64,000 nucleotides of DNA from Prorocentrum cordatum (GCA_963575745.1 CAUYUJ010000370.1:392960-456959), one strand, 5' to 3'; numbered from the stretch's first letter, positions 1-10,380 are shown. The notes: a model not told the origin generated them from the letters alone. Program-made: numbers and translations.

Positions 1-718
1 GTGGCCCCCTCCCCCTCCCCCTCCCTGCTGCCGCTGCTGTTGCCGTTGCAGCTGTCAGGCCAGGGTTTTTAGTACCCTGCCACCTCGGCCAAGAGGTGCG
101 GCCTGGGCGCGGGAAGACCCCAGTGGCACCTCCTGGTCTGAGGTGTACCGCCGTTTGACGACCACGGAGGCGGGGCCCGCGGCTTTTCCGCCTGTAACCT
201 CTTGGTTGCAGTGCTCTTTGCCGCGGGCACACTGTTGCCGTGCTTGTGAGGGTGCGGGCGCTGGGCAACGCTCCGTGTATTGTCCCTTGGGCGCCGATCC
301 CGAACCCCCGTGCGCCATTTTGGCGAGGGGTGTAGGGCGGTCCTTGGTTTGCTTTCTTTTCCTTGATTTCCTCCCTAAGGCACAGCGTTTCTGGCGCTAT
401 TGGGAGTTAGTCAAGGAAAGGAGGCCGGAGGTCAGGTCCCAGCTTGTGTCCGTGATTCCCTCTTTTTGCGCGTGTGCCCTTGGTTTTGGCCGTTGGCCAC
501 GTTGGCCGTTGGCCAGGGCACGTTGGCCCGCGCTTTGCTGAGCGCCACGGTTTTGTTCTGCCTTTTGGGCCTGCAACAATCACTGGCCCCTCCCCACCCC
601 TCCATTTCGAGAGTGCACGCCTCTCCCTGGGACGACGGTGCCGGGCTGCTGTCAGACGCCCACAGGGCCCCGCAGCTCCCTCCCAAAGATGCCACCTCGC
701 TGAGAGGACCTCCATCTA
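1..718. other. Unassigned GC-rich sequence
   Basis: I see no recognisable gene here. Both strands have open frames, but they overlap each other and show no domain. The first 30 bases are a CCCCCT-type low-complexity run. Bases 308-327 resemble part of the dinoflagellate spliced leader (an exact GCCATTTTGGC core) and are discussed as a finding. Confidence 0.5.
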
Positions 719-834
719 TCCATCCTCTCCTCCTCTCTCCTCTCTCCTTCCTCCTCCTCTTCCTCCTCCTCCTCTTTCTCCTCCTCCTCTTCTTCCTTCT
801 CCTCCTCCTCCTCCTCCTCCTCCTCCTCCTCCTG
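719..834. repeat. CTC/CTT microsatellite tract
   Basis: A polypyrimidine run of CTC, CTCTC and CTT units. Open frames through it encode poly-Leu or poly-Ser on the plus strand and poly-Arg or poly-Glu on the minus strand, and are not taken as genes. Confidence 0.9.
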
Positions 835-1152
835 CTCATCGCCACCCTTCCATCGCCATGTTGGCTCTTGATGTACTCCTGGGGTGGCTGTTCGGCCACC
901 AGGCAGAGTGGATTGCCCTGTTCCGAGCATGGCGATCGATTCGATTGGTGGGCGGCTTGGCGACGCTTGAGGCTGGGACGGTCCGCTGGCGCCGCGCGTG
1001 ATGGCACAACCGAAACCTTGTGTGGCGCCTGCCTGCTGCAGAGCAGAGGGTGGGCGGGCGTTTACAGTCCATCTGTTATGCTACATAAGATAGCGTAACA
1101 ACTCCCGCCCCTCCTCCCCTGTGCGGGGGGGGGCGGGACACTTGCTTCCAGA

Positions 1153-1775
1153 TTGACCATGTCGTGGGGTAAACTAACTTACCCGTCCCTCCTTGCTGGC
1201 TACGCCAAGTGGGCTGCCCGGTCTACAGTGCCGACGGCCTGGCGCCGCAAGGTGAGAATCCTCCGCATCGCGGCGCGTGGGCTCACGGTCCTGGTGGCGG
1301 TGGCCGTCTTCCTCGTGGCGGTTCACGATAAGCGCTGGTGGTTCCGCTGGTCGCCCCAAGCTGCCGCGGCTCGGAGACGGTGCAGGTGGACGCGGCGCTG
1401 ACCGCGACTGCCGCCCCAGGCCGCCAACCGCCCAGGCCTCCGAGGCAGCGCGCGAGACGTGCAGGGCCGTTGTCGGACTTTCACTCCGCGGAGCTGCAGG
1501 TGACCGCTCGCGCTGTCGGACAGGCAGTCGCAGACTTCCCCAACATCGGCTGTTGAAGCGTCCACCCTCGCCGTCTTCGACGCGGTCTGCTTTCGGGGGG
1601 CGCAGTGCGACGACGACGCTTCCGCTGCGCAGGGCCGCTTCGCCGAGGCCGTGCAGTGCTTCTTCGGCCAGGCTAGGAAGTTTGGGCCGACATCTGCTGA
1701 GTCGGCGATGACACGGCCAAATACCAACGCCGTGGGCACGTCGTCCAACTTCGTTGGATCCGTCGGCTTCCCGTG
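1153..1775 (+). pseudogene. Frame-broken coding-like stretch, unknown product
   Basis: Three plus-strand segments in different frames look like protein with GC-rich third positions. The first, from an ATG at 1153, has a basic stretch and then a hydrophobic segment (LTVLVAVAVFLVAV) that could be a membrane span. The second, about 1390-1550, contains DFHSAELQVTARAVGQAVADF. The third, about 1540-1775, contains FAEAVQCFFGQARKFG and ends at TGA. No splice sites that would join them are obvious, so small indels or a decayed gene fit best. I do not recognise the family. Chance coding-likeness in GC-rich DNA is possible. Confidence 0.25.
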
Positions 1776-2690
1776 AGTGCCGCTCGCTGGCCTCGTGCTC
1801 TTCCGACCTGCGACTGCCATCAGGTGGCGAACGTCAGCACAACGGGCTACGACAGCCCACTGCTCCACGAGGGCCGCGCAACCTGCTTGGGGAAGCGCCG
1901 AAGCTCTGAATGGAGGTGCCTGCTGGGGACACGGTCTCGCCTTATGTTGTTCACATCGTACTTAGGGACCACATCCTGGAAATAGTTTCGAGCACCCGGA
2001 AAGGTGTCGAAACAGTGTCGGACGAGTGTCTCCCAGGGTCTGATACGTGGAAACCCTCGAGTTTGGGGGTACTTTTCTGGTGCTCGAATTTCTTTTTGGT
2101 GATCAAGGCTAAAGTAGGTTGGAGCATCATAAGTCTATCCCTGCCCCGGTGGTATCTCAGTTGCGAGTCGTTGGTGGTTGGTCCTCAGCAGTCTGCGCCT
2201 GGATCGGGCCGACGCCGACCAGCTGGCTGGGCTGGGCCAGAGCTGCCACGATGACGCCGTCCAAGCTCGCGGACCGCGACGTGGCCGTGCGCAAGACTCG
2301 GTTCAAAAAATAGGTCGAACATGCACCGATGAGCAAACGACACCACCCCACCTACGACCCGCGGTGATGAATTTTCGCTTTACAGGTCAATCGTTTCGGA
2401 CCCGAATCCTGAAACACGACGGCACGCCAACGACCGCGCTCGACAACCGTAATTCTTCATGACTTCGACGTAACGCCGAGGGCCACTTCGCTACCAACGT
2501 AGTTAGGCGGCCGTCAGTACACTCAATGCGCCACTCGTCTGGGCGGTGTCGCCGACCGGTATTTAGGGTGCCGCCTCGCCAGAACGCACGGGCGTCTCAG
2601 CACGCGCGGCACATGGTGACTTTGCTCGGCGCTGCGATCGTAGCTTGCTCAACCTGGCTTGGAGCGAGCCTTTAATTCGTCGCGCGCGTA
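1776..2690. other. Unassigned sequence
   Basis: No recognisable gene, repeat or RNA. An open frame of 94 codons starts at an ATG at 2178 on the plus strand, but it has no known motif and is close to the length expected by chance at this GC content. Confidence 0.5.
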
Positions 2691-2871
2691 GTGGGCCCCG
2701 GAAACGGCAGGGCCGTTTTTTCACCGTTTCCGAAAAAACGTCCCGTGAAAATGGGAACGGCAACTAAAGGCGACCGGAAACGGCAACGAAAACGGCTCCA
2801 GGATTGGAGCCGGAGCGGGAACCCGTAAAAGAACGGTGACGACACCGGGGAAAAAACGGCGTCGGAACCGG

Positions 2872-2960
2872 CAACACACACACACACACACCACACACAC
2901 CACACACACACACACACCACACACACAAACCGCACACACACACACCACACACGCACACCC
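2872..2960. repeat. CA-rich microsatellite
   Basis: CACACACACC-type dinucleotide repeat inside TIR element A. Frames through it give Thr-His or Cys-Val repeats. Confidence 0.95.
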
Positions 2961-3009
2961 AGATGGGATGGGTCCCAGGGTCCTCGGGCCCCTCCCCCCC
3001 AGATGGGAT

Positions 3010-3040
<31 letters not shown>

Positions 3041-3083
3041 GAGGAGGAGGAGGAGGAGGAGGAGGAGGAGGAGGAGGAGGAGG
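3010..3083. repeat. GGA microsatellite
   Basis: Almost pure (GGA)n directly inside the right arm of TIR element A. Confidence 0.95.
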
Positions 3084-3213
3084 AACCGGTAAAAAAACGG
3101 CCCTGCCGTTTCTGGGGCCCACGGAGGCCATGAAGTGTTTGCCGAGCTCGGGCCGGGCAGGGCGGCGGCGCGGCTCGCGGCTACTGTGGTGCAGCCCCGT
3201 GCCCCGGCCTTCT

Positions 3214-3407
3214 CGGGTCGGGCGAAAGGGGGGGATAGCAAAGGGGGGGTTTGAGAATCAGCTCACGTAGCTGATTTTCCTGGCGCCTCCCGGCGCCGGG
3301 AGGCGGCCATGTATCGAGGAATGGGCCCCTCGGTGAGGCCGAAACCAGCTGCATGCAGCAAATTTCGTAACCCCCCCTTTCCCAATCCCCCCCTTTCGCC
3401 CGACCCG
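3214..3407. mobile_element. TIR element B (194 bp)
   Basis: Arms at 3214-3252 and 3368-3407 are inverted copies. Each begins CGGGTCGGGCGAAAGGGGGG and continues into a second G-run. Inside are two smaller palindromes (AATCAGCT/AGCTGATT and a GGCGCC-centred stem). It interrupts sequence that resembles the roughly 125 bp unit of the 5.8-8.1 kb array (GCAGCCCCGTGCCCCGGCC lies just to the left). No coding capacity. Confidence 0.6.
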
Positions 3408-3423
3408 ACTGTCGCTTCAGCGT

Positions 3424-3560
3424 CGGCCCAGGCTTACGTCGGGCCTGTCCCCCTACAGGGGGATTTTCGACGAAACACAAAACATGCGCCAAAAATAATA
3501 AAGAAGATAGTCCAAACATAGTCTGGGGACTATGCTTTTTTTTGTTTGTTTTGTTCTTTT
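3424..3560. repeat. Single copy of the array end module with an 18 bp palindrome
   Basis: The sequence from CTGTCCCCCTACAGGGGG through the AT-rich tail recurs at 7530-7640, and in part at 6820-6900. It contains CATAGTCTGGGGACTATG at 3517-3534, a perfect stem of 7 bp with a 4-base loop. A T-run follows. It may be a decayed terminus of a repeat element. Confidence 0.55.
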
Positions 3561-3629
3561 GTATATTATCATTTTTTGTTCCCCATATCCTAAGATGGGG
3601 TTCTTGTTATTACTTGGACGCCTCCTACT

Positions 3630-3930
3630 CCTTCTTCTTCTCCTCCTCCCCTCTTCTCGTCTCCTCCTACTTAGACTCACTCATACTCAGATTCACTCAT
3701 ACACAGACTTACTCATACACAGACTTACTCATACACAGACTCACTCATACTCAGACCTGATCACATTAACTTACTCATACTCAGACCTACTCATACCCAG
3801 ACCTACTCATACTCAGACTTACTCATACTCAGACTTCCTCCTTCTCCTCCTCCTTTTACTCAGAGTTCCTCATACACAGACTTACTCATACTCAGAATTA
3901 CTCATACTCAGACCTTCTCATTGTCTGACT
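3630..3930. repeat. CTC tract and 16 bp tandem repeat
   Basis: After a TTCTTCTCCTCC run, the 16 bp unit ACTCATACTCAGACTT (or ACACAGAC variants) repeats about 14 times with point changes and a short interruption near 3765 and 3840. Confidence 0.85.
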
Positions 3931-3945
3931 TATTCGATAAACAGC

Positions 3946-5018
3946 AGATTGCGAGGATGTCTCAGGCGGGGCGCTGGTTTCAGCACCCCTAAGGGGAGCC
4001 GCCGAGGGGTGTTGCACGGTCCCGTTCGCGGCCGTTTTGTGGGGATGTCTCAGGCGGTTTGCCTGTTTGTCTTGCCAACATCCTTCGCTTTCGGAGCAGA
4101 TTTGGAGGATGTCTCGAGCGAGGCGCTCATTTTCACCCCCCAGGTGGGCCAGATTTTGAGGATGTCTCGATCGGTTTGCTTGTTTTGGTGGCCAGGCTCG
4201 TGGCCCTAAGGGGAGCCGCCGAGGGGTGTTGCACGGTCCCGTTCGCGGCCGTTTTGTGGGGATGTCTCAGGCGGTTTGCCTGTTTGTCTTGCCAACATCC
4301 TTCGCTTTCGGAGCAGATTTGGAGGATGTCTCGAGCGAGGCGCTCATTTTCACCCCCCAGGTGGGCCAGATTTTGAGGATGTCTCGATCGGTTTGCTTGT
4401 TTTGGTGGCCAGGCTCGTGGCCCTAAGGGGAGCCGCCAGGGGTGTTGCACGGGCCGTTCGCGGCCATTTTGTGGGGATGTCTCAGGCGGTTTGCCTGTTT
4501 GTCTTGCCAACATCCTTCGCTTTCGGAGCAGATTTGGAGGATGTCTCGAGCGAGGCGCTCATTTTCACCCCCCAGGTGGGCCAGATTTTGAGGATGTCTC
4601 GATCGGTTTGCTTGTTTTGGTGGCCAGGCTCGTGGCCCTAAGGGGAGCCGCCAGGGGTGGTTGCACGGGCTCGTTCGCGGCCATTTTGTGGGGATGTCTC
4701 AGGCGGTTTGCTTGTTTCTGTGCCCAACATCCTTCGCTTTCGGAGCAGATTTGGAGGATGTCTCGAGCGAGGCGCTCATTTTCACCCCCCAGGTGGGCCA
4801 GACTTTGAGGATGTCTCGATCGGTTTGCTTGTTTTGGTGGCCAGGCTCGTGGCCCTAAGGGGAGCCGCCAGGGGTGGTTGCACGGGCTCGTTCGCGGCCA
4901 TTTTGTGGGGATGTCTCAGGCGGTTTGCTTGTTTCTGGGCCCAAAATCCTTCGCTTTCGGAGCAGATTTGGAGGATGTCTCGAGCGAGGCGCTAATTTTC
5001 ACCCCCCAGGTGGGCCAG
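3946..5018. repeat. 217 bp tandem array, about five copies
   Basis: The unit begins near GGATGTCTCAGGCGGTTTGC (4042, 4259, about 4475, 4691, 4909), giving a period of 215-217 bp. Units differ by a few substitutions and 1-2 base indels, so plus-strand open frames run across units and encode the same peptides in two frames. I treat these frames as products of the repeat. No domain is recognisable. Confidence 0.9.
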
Positions 5019-5255
5019 ACTCCAGGAGGCCCCAGGAGACCACATGAGGTACCAGGAGGCATCAGGAGGCCACAGAAAGACTCAAGAGGCCACAGGATGT
5101 CCCAAGAGGCTCCAGGAGGCCCCAGGAAGCTCCAGAAGGCCTCAGGAAACCACAGGAGGCCCCAGGAGGCAACAGGAAGCGCCAGGAGGCCTCGGAAGGC
5201 AACAGGAGGCCCCGAGAGGCCCCAGGAGCAGGAGGCCTCAGAAGGCAACAGGAGT
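5019..5255. repeat. AGGAGGCCCC-type short tandem repeat
   Basis: Imperfect units of 10-15 bases built on CCAGGAGGCC or CACAGGAGGC. The same motif returns at 5536-5622, on the other side of the next repeat block. Confidence 0.85.
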
Positions 5256-5535
5256 GGCTCCAATCCCATGTGTTTTACGTATGCTCCTATCGATTGGGCC
5301 TCACCTGGAGCACGATTCTTTGATGTTCTACGTATGTTTCTATAGATGGTCCTTCTCCTGTGTACACAATCCTAAATGTTTTACTCATGTTCCTATATAT
5401 TGGGCCTCTCCTGGGGCACGAGTCCTTGGTGTTTTACGCGTGTTCCTATAGATTGCCCTTCTCCTGTGGCTCTAATCCGCAATGTTTTATGTACGTCTGT
5501 TGCTATAGATTGCGCCTCTCCTGGGGCACGAAACC
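5256..5535. repeat. About 62 bp degenerate tandem repeat
   Basis: Four to five copies of a unit containing TGTTTTACGTATG, then TCCTATAGATTG, then CCTCTCCTGGGGCACGA. It is flanked on both sides by the AGGAGGCC repeat. Confidence 0.75.
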
Positions 5536-5622
5536 TTCCTAGGAGGTCCCAGGAGGTCCCAAGAGGCTCCTGGAGACCCCAGGAAGCCCCAGTAGGTTTC
5601 AGGAGGCCCCAGGAGGCCCCAG
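5536..5622. repeat. AGGAGGCCC short tandem repeat, second block
   Basis: Same motif family as the block at 5019-5255. Confidence 0.75.
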
Positions 5623-7210
5623 GCTCATGCACAGAGACGCGCTCGTACTACTGAGGCTCATTCACACTCCAATTCATTCGCAGTTAGATTGATGTCCAGA
5701 CCGTCACAACTGAAGCCCGTTAATATTCGAAAGCTCTTGCGCCTAGACATTCACGGCGGACAGGTCCATGCGAGTAGATGCACATATGGGGAGCTCCACG
5801 CAGTGAATAATTGTGGGGGGGGGGGCGTCTTTGGAGGTCTCTTCTATTCTTCGTCGAAAAGTCCCCCCTGCAGGGGGACACGCCCGACATGAGTGCAGCC
5901 CCGTGCCCCGGCCTTCGTTCCTGCACTGCTGCTTCGTTTCTGACCCTTTTGGGGCGTCTTTGGGGGTATCTTTTTTCGTCGAAGATCCCCCTGTAGTGGG
6001 ATGCACAAAGACGTACTAGTACTATATGTCATCCTTGGACGCGCGCGTCCGACCCGAATATATGGTATACCCATCTTGTAGTATATCGTTTCCCGAGCGG
6101 TGTGGCCAGAATGCGCCCGCCACAACGCATATACTACAAGATTCCTCGGTGCGCGCGTCGCCTCTGGGAGGGCGACGCACATATAGTATAAGTATGTTGG
6201 GGTGTTGCCGATCCAGGGGGACACGCCCGACACAAGTGCAGCCCCGTGCCCTGGCCCTCGTTCCTGCACTGCTGCTTCGTTTCTGACCTCTTTGGGGCGT
6301 CTTTGGGGGTATCTTTTATATTTTTTGGGCTTTTAATCTGGGGACTATGTTTTGGGTTTTTTGACCCTTTGGGGGCGTCTTTGGGGGTCTCTTCTATTTT
6401 TCGTCGAAAAATCCCCCCTGCAGGGGGACACGCCCGACATGAGTGCAGCCCCGTGCCCCGGCCTTCGTTCCTGCACTGCTGCTTCGTTTCTGACCTTTTT
6501 GGGGCGTCTTTGGGGGTATCTTTTTTCGTCGAAGATCCCCCTGTAGGGGGACACGCCCGACACAAATGCAGCCCCGTGCCCCGGCCTTCGCTCCTGCACT
6601 GCTGCTTCGTTTCTGACCTCTTTGGGGCGTCTCTGGGGGTATCTTTTTTCGTCGAAGATCCCCCTGTATGTAGGGGGACACGCCCGACACAAATGCAGCC
6701 CCGTGCCCTGGCCCTCGTTCCTGCACTGCTGCCTCGTTTCTGACCCTTTTGGGGCGTCTTTGGGGGTATCTTTTTTCGTCGAAGATCCTCCTGTAGGGGG
6801 ACACGCAAGACACAAATGCAGCCAAAAGTCATCAAGAAATACGCCAAAAGTCATCAAGAAATAATCCAAACATAATCTGGGGACTATGTTTTGGTTTTTT
6901 TGACCCTTTTGGGGGCATCTTTGGGGGTATCTTTGATTTTTCCTTGAAAAATCCCCCCTGCAGGGGGACACGCCCGACATGAGTGCAGCCCCGTGCCCCG
7001 GTTTTCGTTCCTGCACTGCTGCTTCGAATCTGACCTTTTTGGGGCGTCTTTGGGGGTATCTTTTTTCGTCGAAGATCCCCCTGTAGGGGGACACGCCCGA
7101 CACAAATGCAGCCCCGTGCCCCGGCCTTCGCTCCTGCACTGCTGCTTCGTTTCTGACCTCTTTGGGGCGTCTTTGGGGGTATCTTTTTTCTTCGTCGAAG
7201 ATCCCCCTGT

Positions 7211-7401
7211 ACGGCAGGTTCGTGTCGTGCCGACCCCAGCGTTGGTTTTTGACACCGCAGGGATCGTTCAACCTTGAACGATCGGCCGCTGCCGCAACGT
7301 CCGATCGTTCCACATCGATCGATTCTGGGTCGCCGGCGGCGTTCAACCTTGAACGCCCGCGCTGGGGTCGCCGCTGGTCGACACGACGCAAACCTACTGC
7401 A
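7211..7401. mobile_element. TIR element C, intact copy inserted in the 125 bp array
   Basis: Left end CGGCAGGTTCGTGTCGTG and right end CGACACGACGCAAACCTACTG are inverted copies of each other, followed inwards by CGACCCCAGCG and its complement. Internal stems TTCAACCTTGAACG occur twice. The neighbouring array units show the uninterrupted site (CCCTGTAGGGGGACAC), so the insertion is directly visible. A close relative lies at 54642-54803. Confidence 0.7.
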
Positions 7402-7499
7402 CGGGGACACGCCCGACACAAATGCAGCCCCGTGCCCCAGCCTTCGTTCCTGCACTGCTGCTTCGTTTCTGACCCTTTTGGGGCGTCTTTGGGGGTATC

Positions 7500-7563
7500 T
7501 TTTTTCGTCGAAGATCCCCCTGTAGGGGGCCTGTCCCCCTACAGGGGGATTTTCGACGAAAAA
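7500..7563. repeat. Head-to-head palindrome ending the 125 bp array
   Basis: Left arm 7500-7529 and right arm 7534-7563 are inverted copies built on TTTTTCGTCGAA, CCCCCTGTAGGGGG and its complement, with a 4-base centre. It marks where the array direction flips. Confidence 0.75.
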
Positions 7564-7811
7564 TAAAAAATGCGCCAAAAGTCATCATGAAATAATCCAA
7601 ACATAATCTGGGGACTATGTTTTAGTTTTGTTGACCCTTTGGGGGCGTCTTTGGGGGTCTCTTCTATTTTTCGTAGAAAAATCCCCCCTGCAGGGGGACA
7701 CGCCCCACATGAGTGCAGCCCCGTGCCCCGGCCTTCGTTCCTGCACTGCTGCCTCGTTTCTGACCTTTTTGGGGCGTCTTTGGGGGTATCTTTTTTCGTC
7801 GAAGATCCCCC

Positions 7812-8039
7812 CAGGGGAGCCCATAATCGAATCGATAAGTCGGATCGGCGATCGAAACGAATCGGATCGGCGGAAATCGGCAGCCAAGTCGGGAAAAGTC
7901 GAATCGGCGGAAATCGGCAGGCTAGTGCGCCGCCAATCAGAAATCGGACCCCAAATCGGAAGCCCAAGTCGAATCGAATCGGAATCGGAAGCCATCGATG
8001 CCGAATCGAATCGAATCGGAAGAATCGAAACGAGCCCTG
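7812..8039. mobile_element. TCGAAT-rich insert, copy 1
   Basis: A 228 bp block dense in AATCGAATCG and GGAAATCGGCAG, bounded by CAGGGGAGCCC and GAGCCCTG, so the tips CAGGG and CCCTG are inverted. It splits the 125 bp array unit. A second copy lies at 8219-8441. Confidence 0.55.
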
Positions 8040-8218
8040 TATGTAGGGGGACACGCCCGACACAAATGCAGCCCCGTGCCCCGGCCCTCGTTCCTGCAGC
8101 TGCCTGCTTCGGCGTCACGGTCCCGGCGCGCGGAGCCCTTTCGTCGTCCTGCGCATTTTTGGGCACGGCGACGGGGCGCCGGTCGCGCCCTCGGGCGCCT
8201 GCTGCGTCGGCTGCGCCC

Positions 8219-8441
8219 CAGGAGAGCCCAGAATCGAATCGATAAGTCGGATCGGCGATCGAAATTCGTCGGATCGGCGGAAATCGGCAGCCAAGTCGAA
8301 AGGAATCGAATCGGCTGAAATCGGCAGGCTTGTATGCATCCAGTGCGAAATCGGAACCCATATCGGAATCCCAAGTCGAATCGAATCGGAATCGGAATCC
8401 ATCGAAATCGAATCGAATCGGGGCAATCGAAATGAGCCCTG
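8219..8441. mobile_element. TCGAAT-rich insert, copy 2
   Basis: About 85 per cent similar by eye to 7812-8039, with the same tips (CAGGAGAGCCC and GAGCCCTG). The two copies are separated by 180 bp that includes a GC-rich spacer. Confidence 0.55.
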
Positions 8442-8484
8442 GCGCCCTGGCTGAGATTCCAAAGCGGGTCCAACCTGACTCCTT

Positions 8485-8590
8485 GCCATCGCTCGGACGT
8501 CCATTCCCCATGCTTTTCTCGGTTTCGTGCGTGGTTTTTTTTTCGCCACATGATCAAGGATGCTCCTCGATTGTCCTCGCGAGCGATGCC
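8485..8590. mobile_element. TIR element D, copy 1
   Basis: Left end TGCCATCGCTCGGACG and right end GCGAGCGATGCC are inverted copies. The interior has GTTTCGTGCG followed by a T-run and ATGCTCCTCGAT. Related copies lie at 55164-55288 and 60134-60284. Confidence 0.55.
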
Positions 8591-9193
8591 AAGACTACCT
8601 ACCAGACCAGTCCAACCCGACCCGAAGACCCGAACTTCGGGTCGGGAGGGTAAGGGCTCCACATGTGTTTTTTCGATGCTTCCCGACCTCCCCCCCCCAC
8701 TGGAAATCGAGGGTAAAGCTGAGCCTTCGGGTTGGGTTGGGGTGGCTTGGTGGGTGGTGGCAGCCGGGGCGACAGAGGCCGCCCGCGAGACCCCAGGAAG
8801 GCAAAGGCGAGGCAAGGGCAGCGGAATCGGTACATGTTCTTCCGTGGAGGGGAGGGACCTGGCCATGGGATATCTCGATCTTCTCGACTCGGGGTCCCTA
8901 GAAATCTCGACCCCTTCTTCAGGGGCCAATACTACATGCCGTGTTTTTTTTCGGTCCCGGGGCCCGGCGAAGGCCGCTGGAGGCCGAACATGCTCAAAAT
9001 CCGTCGGTCGTGATCTGTTCCACGACGCGAGCATCTCCGTGGAGGGAGGGAGGGAGAGGAGAGGACGGAGAGAGGAGCAGGGAGGCTGCGCCGCTGGTCG
9101 GTCCTGCTGGCGCCGTCGACGCCCATGCCGAGCCGCCGCCCGCATGCCTCGGGCGCGAGCGCGCGCCCGCGCCGCCTCCACCGAGTGAGAACG
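8591..9193. other. Unassigned GC-rich sequence
   Basis: No gene recognised. Bases about 8890-9000 resemble TIR family H (GGCCCGGCGA, GGCCGAA blocks), and 9040-9080 is GGGAGGGAG low complexity. Confidence 0.45.
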
Positions 9194-9439
9194 ATCCAGG
9201 ATCAGACCAGTCAATGCGGTTTCGGCTCGCTCTCTGAGGAAGTCTTTGGCGACCTGGGCCGCCGAGGTCCCAAAACGTGCAATCATATTGACGAATAGTT
9301 TCTGAAGAAGTGGGCCGAACGCAATAACCTCCAATATTGCGGCCAGGGGGTGGAAGGAATAATTGGGTTCTTTATTGATCGGGCGTTGCTGTTGCAAAAT
9401 ATTTTCCTTCAATCGTATCAGAAATCTCTTGAGGTCTCC
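9194..9439 (-). CDS. Coding-like minus-strand exon fragment, unknown product
   Basis: On the minus strand the frame beginning just after a TGA at 9442-9440 reads GDLKRFLIRLKENILQQQ and later PLAAILEVIAFGPLLQKLF and AQVAKDFLRERAETALTGL. This stretch of about 80 residues has balanced charged and hydrophobic content, unlike the Arg/Ala/Pro-rich translation that follows it downstream. Local base composition is also more AT-rich than its neighbours. There is no ATG near the start, so it may be an internal exon. AG dinucleotides just upstream (CCTGAGGAG) could be an acceptor. TIR element E lies 30 bp upstream. I do not recognise the family. It could be a gene fragment or chance. Confidence 0.3.
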
Positions 9440-9469
9440 TCAGGACTGGAAAATCCGGTTGCAACACCG

Positions 9470-9595
9470 GTATGAATGACACGCCGCCGCATAGAATCCA
9501 TCAACGCGTTACCGCGGAAAGAACACCAGACTTCTGGACAAACACAGAGGAGTCACACGCCGACTGTCTACCAACGGCAGCGTGTCATTGATACC
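9470..9595. mobile_element. TIR element E, copy 1 (126 bp)
   Basis: Left end GGTATGAATGACACGC and right end GCGTGTCATTGATACC are inverted copies of about 20 bp. A second copy of exactly the same length lies at 15414-15539. No coding capacity. Confidence 0.7.
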
Positions 9596-9654
9596 CTAGT
9601 TCCCGCCCGACAGGGGCCTTGCGTGGGAGGCGGCGCCGACCGCGGCGGCAACAA

Positions 9655-9732
9655 CGACGACGACGACGGCGACGACGACGGCGACGACGACGACGACAAC
9701 GACGGCGGCGACGACGACGACGACGGCGGCCG
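9655..9732. repeat. GAC microsatellite
   Basis: (GAC)n with GGC interruptions. The plus frame reads poly-Asp. Confidence 0.9.
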
Positions 9733-9743
9733 AACGCGTTGGG

Positions 9744-9968
9744 CGCCCGAATTATCCGGGGTAACTCGGGTCCGGGGTAACTCGGGCTCGGATTCCGAAA
9801 AAAGAACCCGAGTTAGCCCTGACCCGAGTTACCCCTGATGATGTGGGGCTCTGGACGCCCGAATTATCCGGGGCAACTCGGGCCCGGGGTAACTCGGGCT
9901 CGGACTCCCGAAAAAACGAACCCGAGTCAACCCTGACCCGAGTTACCCCTGATGATTCCGGGGCTCTG
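9744..9968. repeat. Two 112 bp tandem units, each a fold-back hairpin
   Basis: GCCCGAATTATCCGGGG starts at 9745 and 9857. Within each unit GGGGTAACTCGGGCTCGGA faces its complement AACCCGAGTT...ACCCGAGTTACCCC across a short A-run, so each unit can fold into a long stem. Confidence 0.75.
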
Positions 9969-10089
9969 AACGCGCCTGTGCCCGCTCGGCCAGGGAAGCC
10001 ACGGCCGCCGTGGTCTCGTCCGCCCCGTGCGGCCGCCGGGCGGCCGGGCCTTCGGGGCGCTGCGCTGCGGCTCGGCCGTCGCTGCCGCC

Positions 10090-10316
10090 GGTCGGTTGCC
10101 GTCGCCGCCGCCGCCGCCGCCGCCGCCGGCCGTGCCATTCGGCGGCGCCGAGGTCGTCGACGACGAGTCGAGGCCGTCGTCGACGTCGTCGAGGCTCGGG
10201 GACCGCCGCCGTCGCCGTCGGGGCCGCCGGCCTCGAGATCGCCGTCGTCACAGCCGCCGTCGTCGTCGAGGTCTGCTCTGGGCTGGGGGATCGTCGCAGT
10301 CGTCGTAGTCGTCGTG

Positions 10317-10348
<32 letters not shown>

Positions 10349-10380
10349 CGTCGTGGTCGTCGTCGTGGTCGGAATCGAAG
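10090..10380. repeat. CGC/GTC/GTG triplet-rich low complexity
   Basis: Degenerate CGCCGC and GTCGTCGTGGTC runs. Poly-Arg, poly-Val and poly-Ala open frames on both strands are by-products. Confidence 0.85.

Larger units (their letters stand above)
2691..3122. mobile_element. TIR element A, with CA and GGA microsatellites inside
   Basis: Bases 2691-2732 and 3085-3122 are inverted copies. Both arms start GTGGGCCCC(G/A)GAAACGGC and run on into GGGCCGTTTTTT. The interior holds AACGGCAAC-type short repeats, a CA-rich microsatellite and a GGA microsatellite. No transposase is present, so this would be a non-autonomous or fold-back element. No clear target duplication is visible. Confidence 0.6.
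5805..8095. repeat. About 125 bp tandem array with later insertions
   Basis: About nine copies of a unit containing TTTTTTCGTCGAAGATCCCC, a CCCCCTGTAGGGGG palindrome, GACACGCCCGACA and CCTGCACTGCTGCTTCG. The array is interrupted by TIR element C at 7211-7401 and by a TCGAAT-rich insert at 7812-8039. Two inverted units meet at 7500-7563. Minus-strand open frames of 200-360 codons run through the units because the unit is nearly a multiple of 3. They repeat one Cys- and Lys-rich peptide and have no recognisable domain, so I do not call them genes. Confidence 0.85.

Noticed and set aside
6345-7578. Cys- and Lys-rich repeat protein on the minus strand
   Set aside because: It is the translation of the 125 bp array, present in overlapping frames and interrupted by an inserted TIR element.
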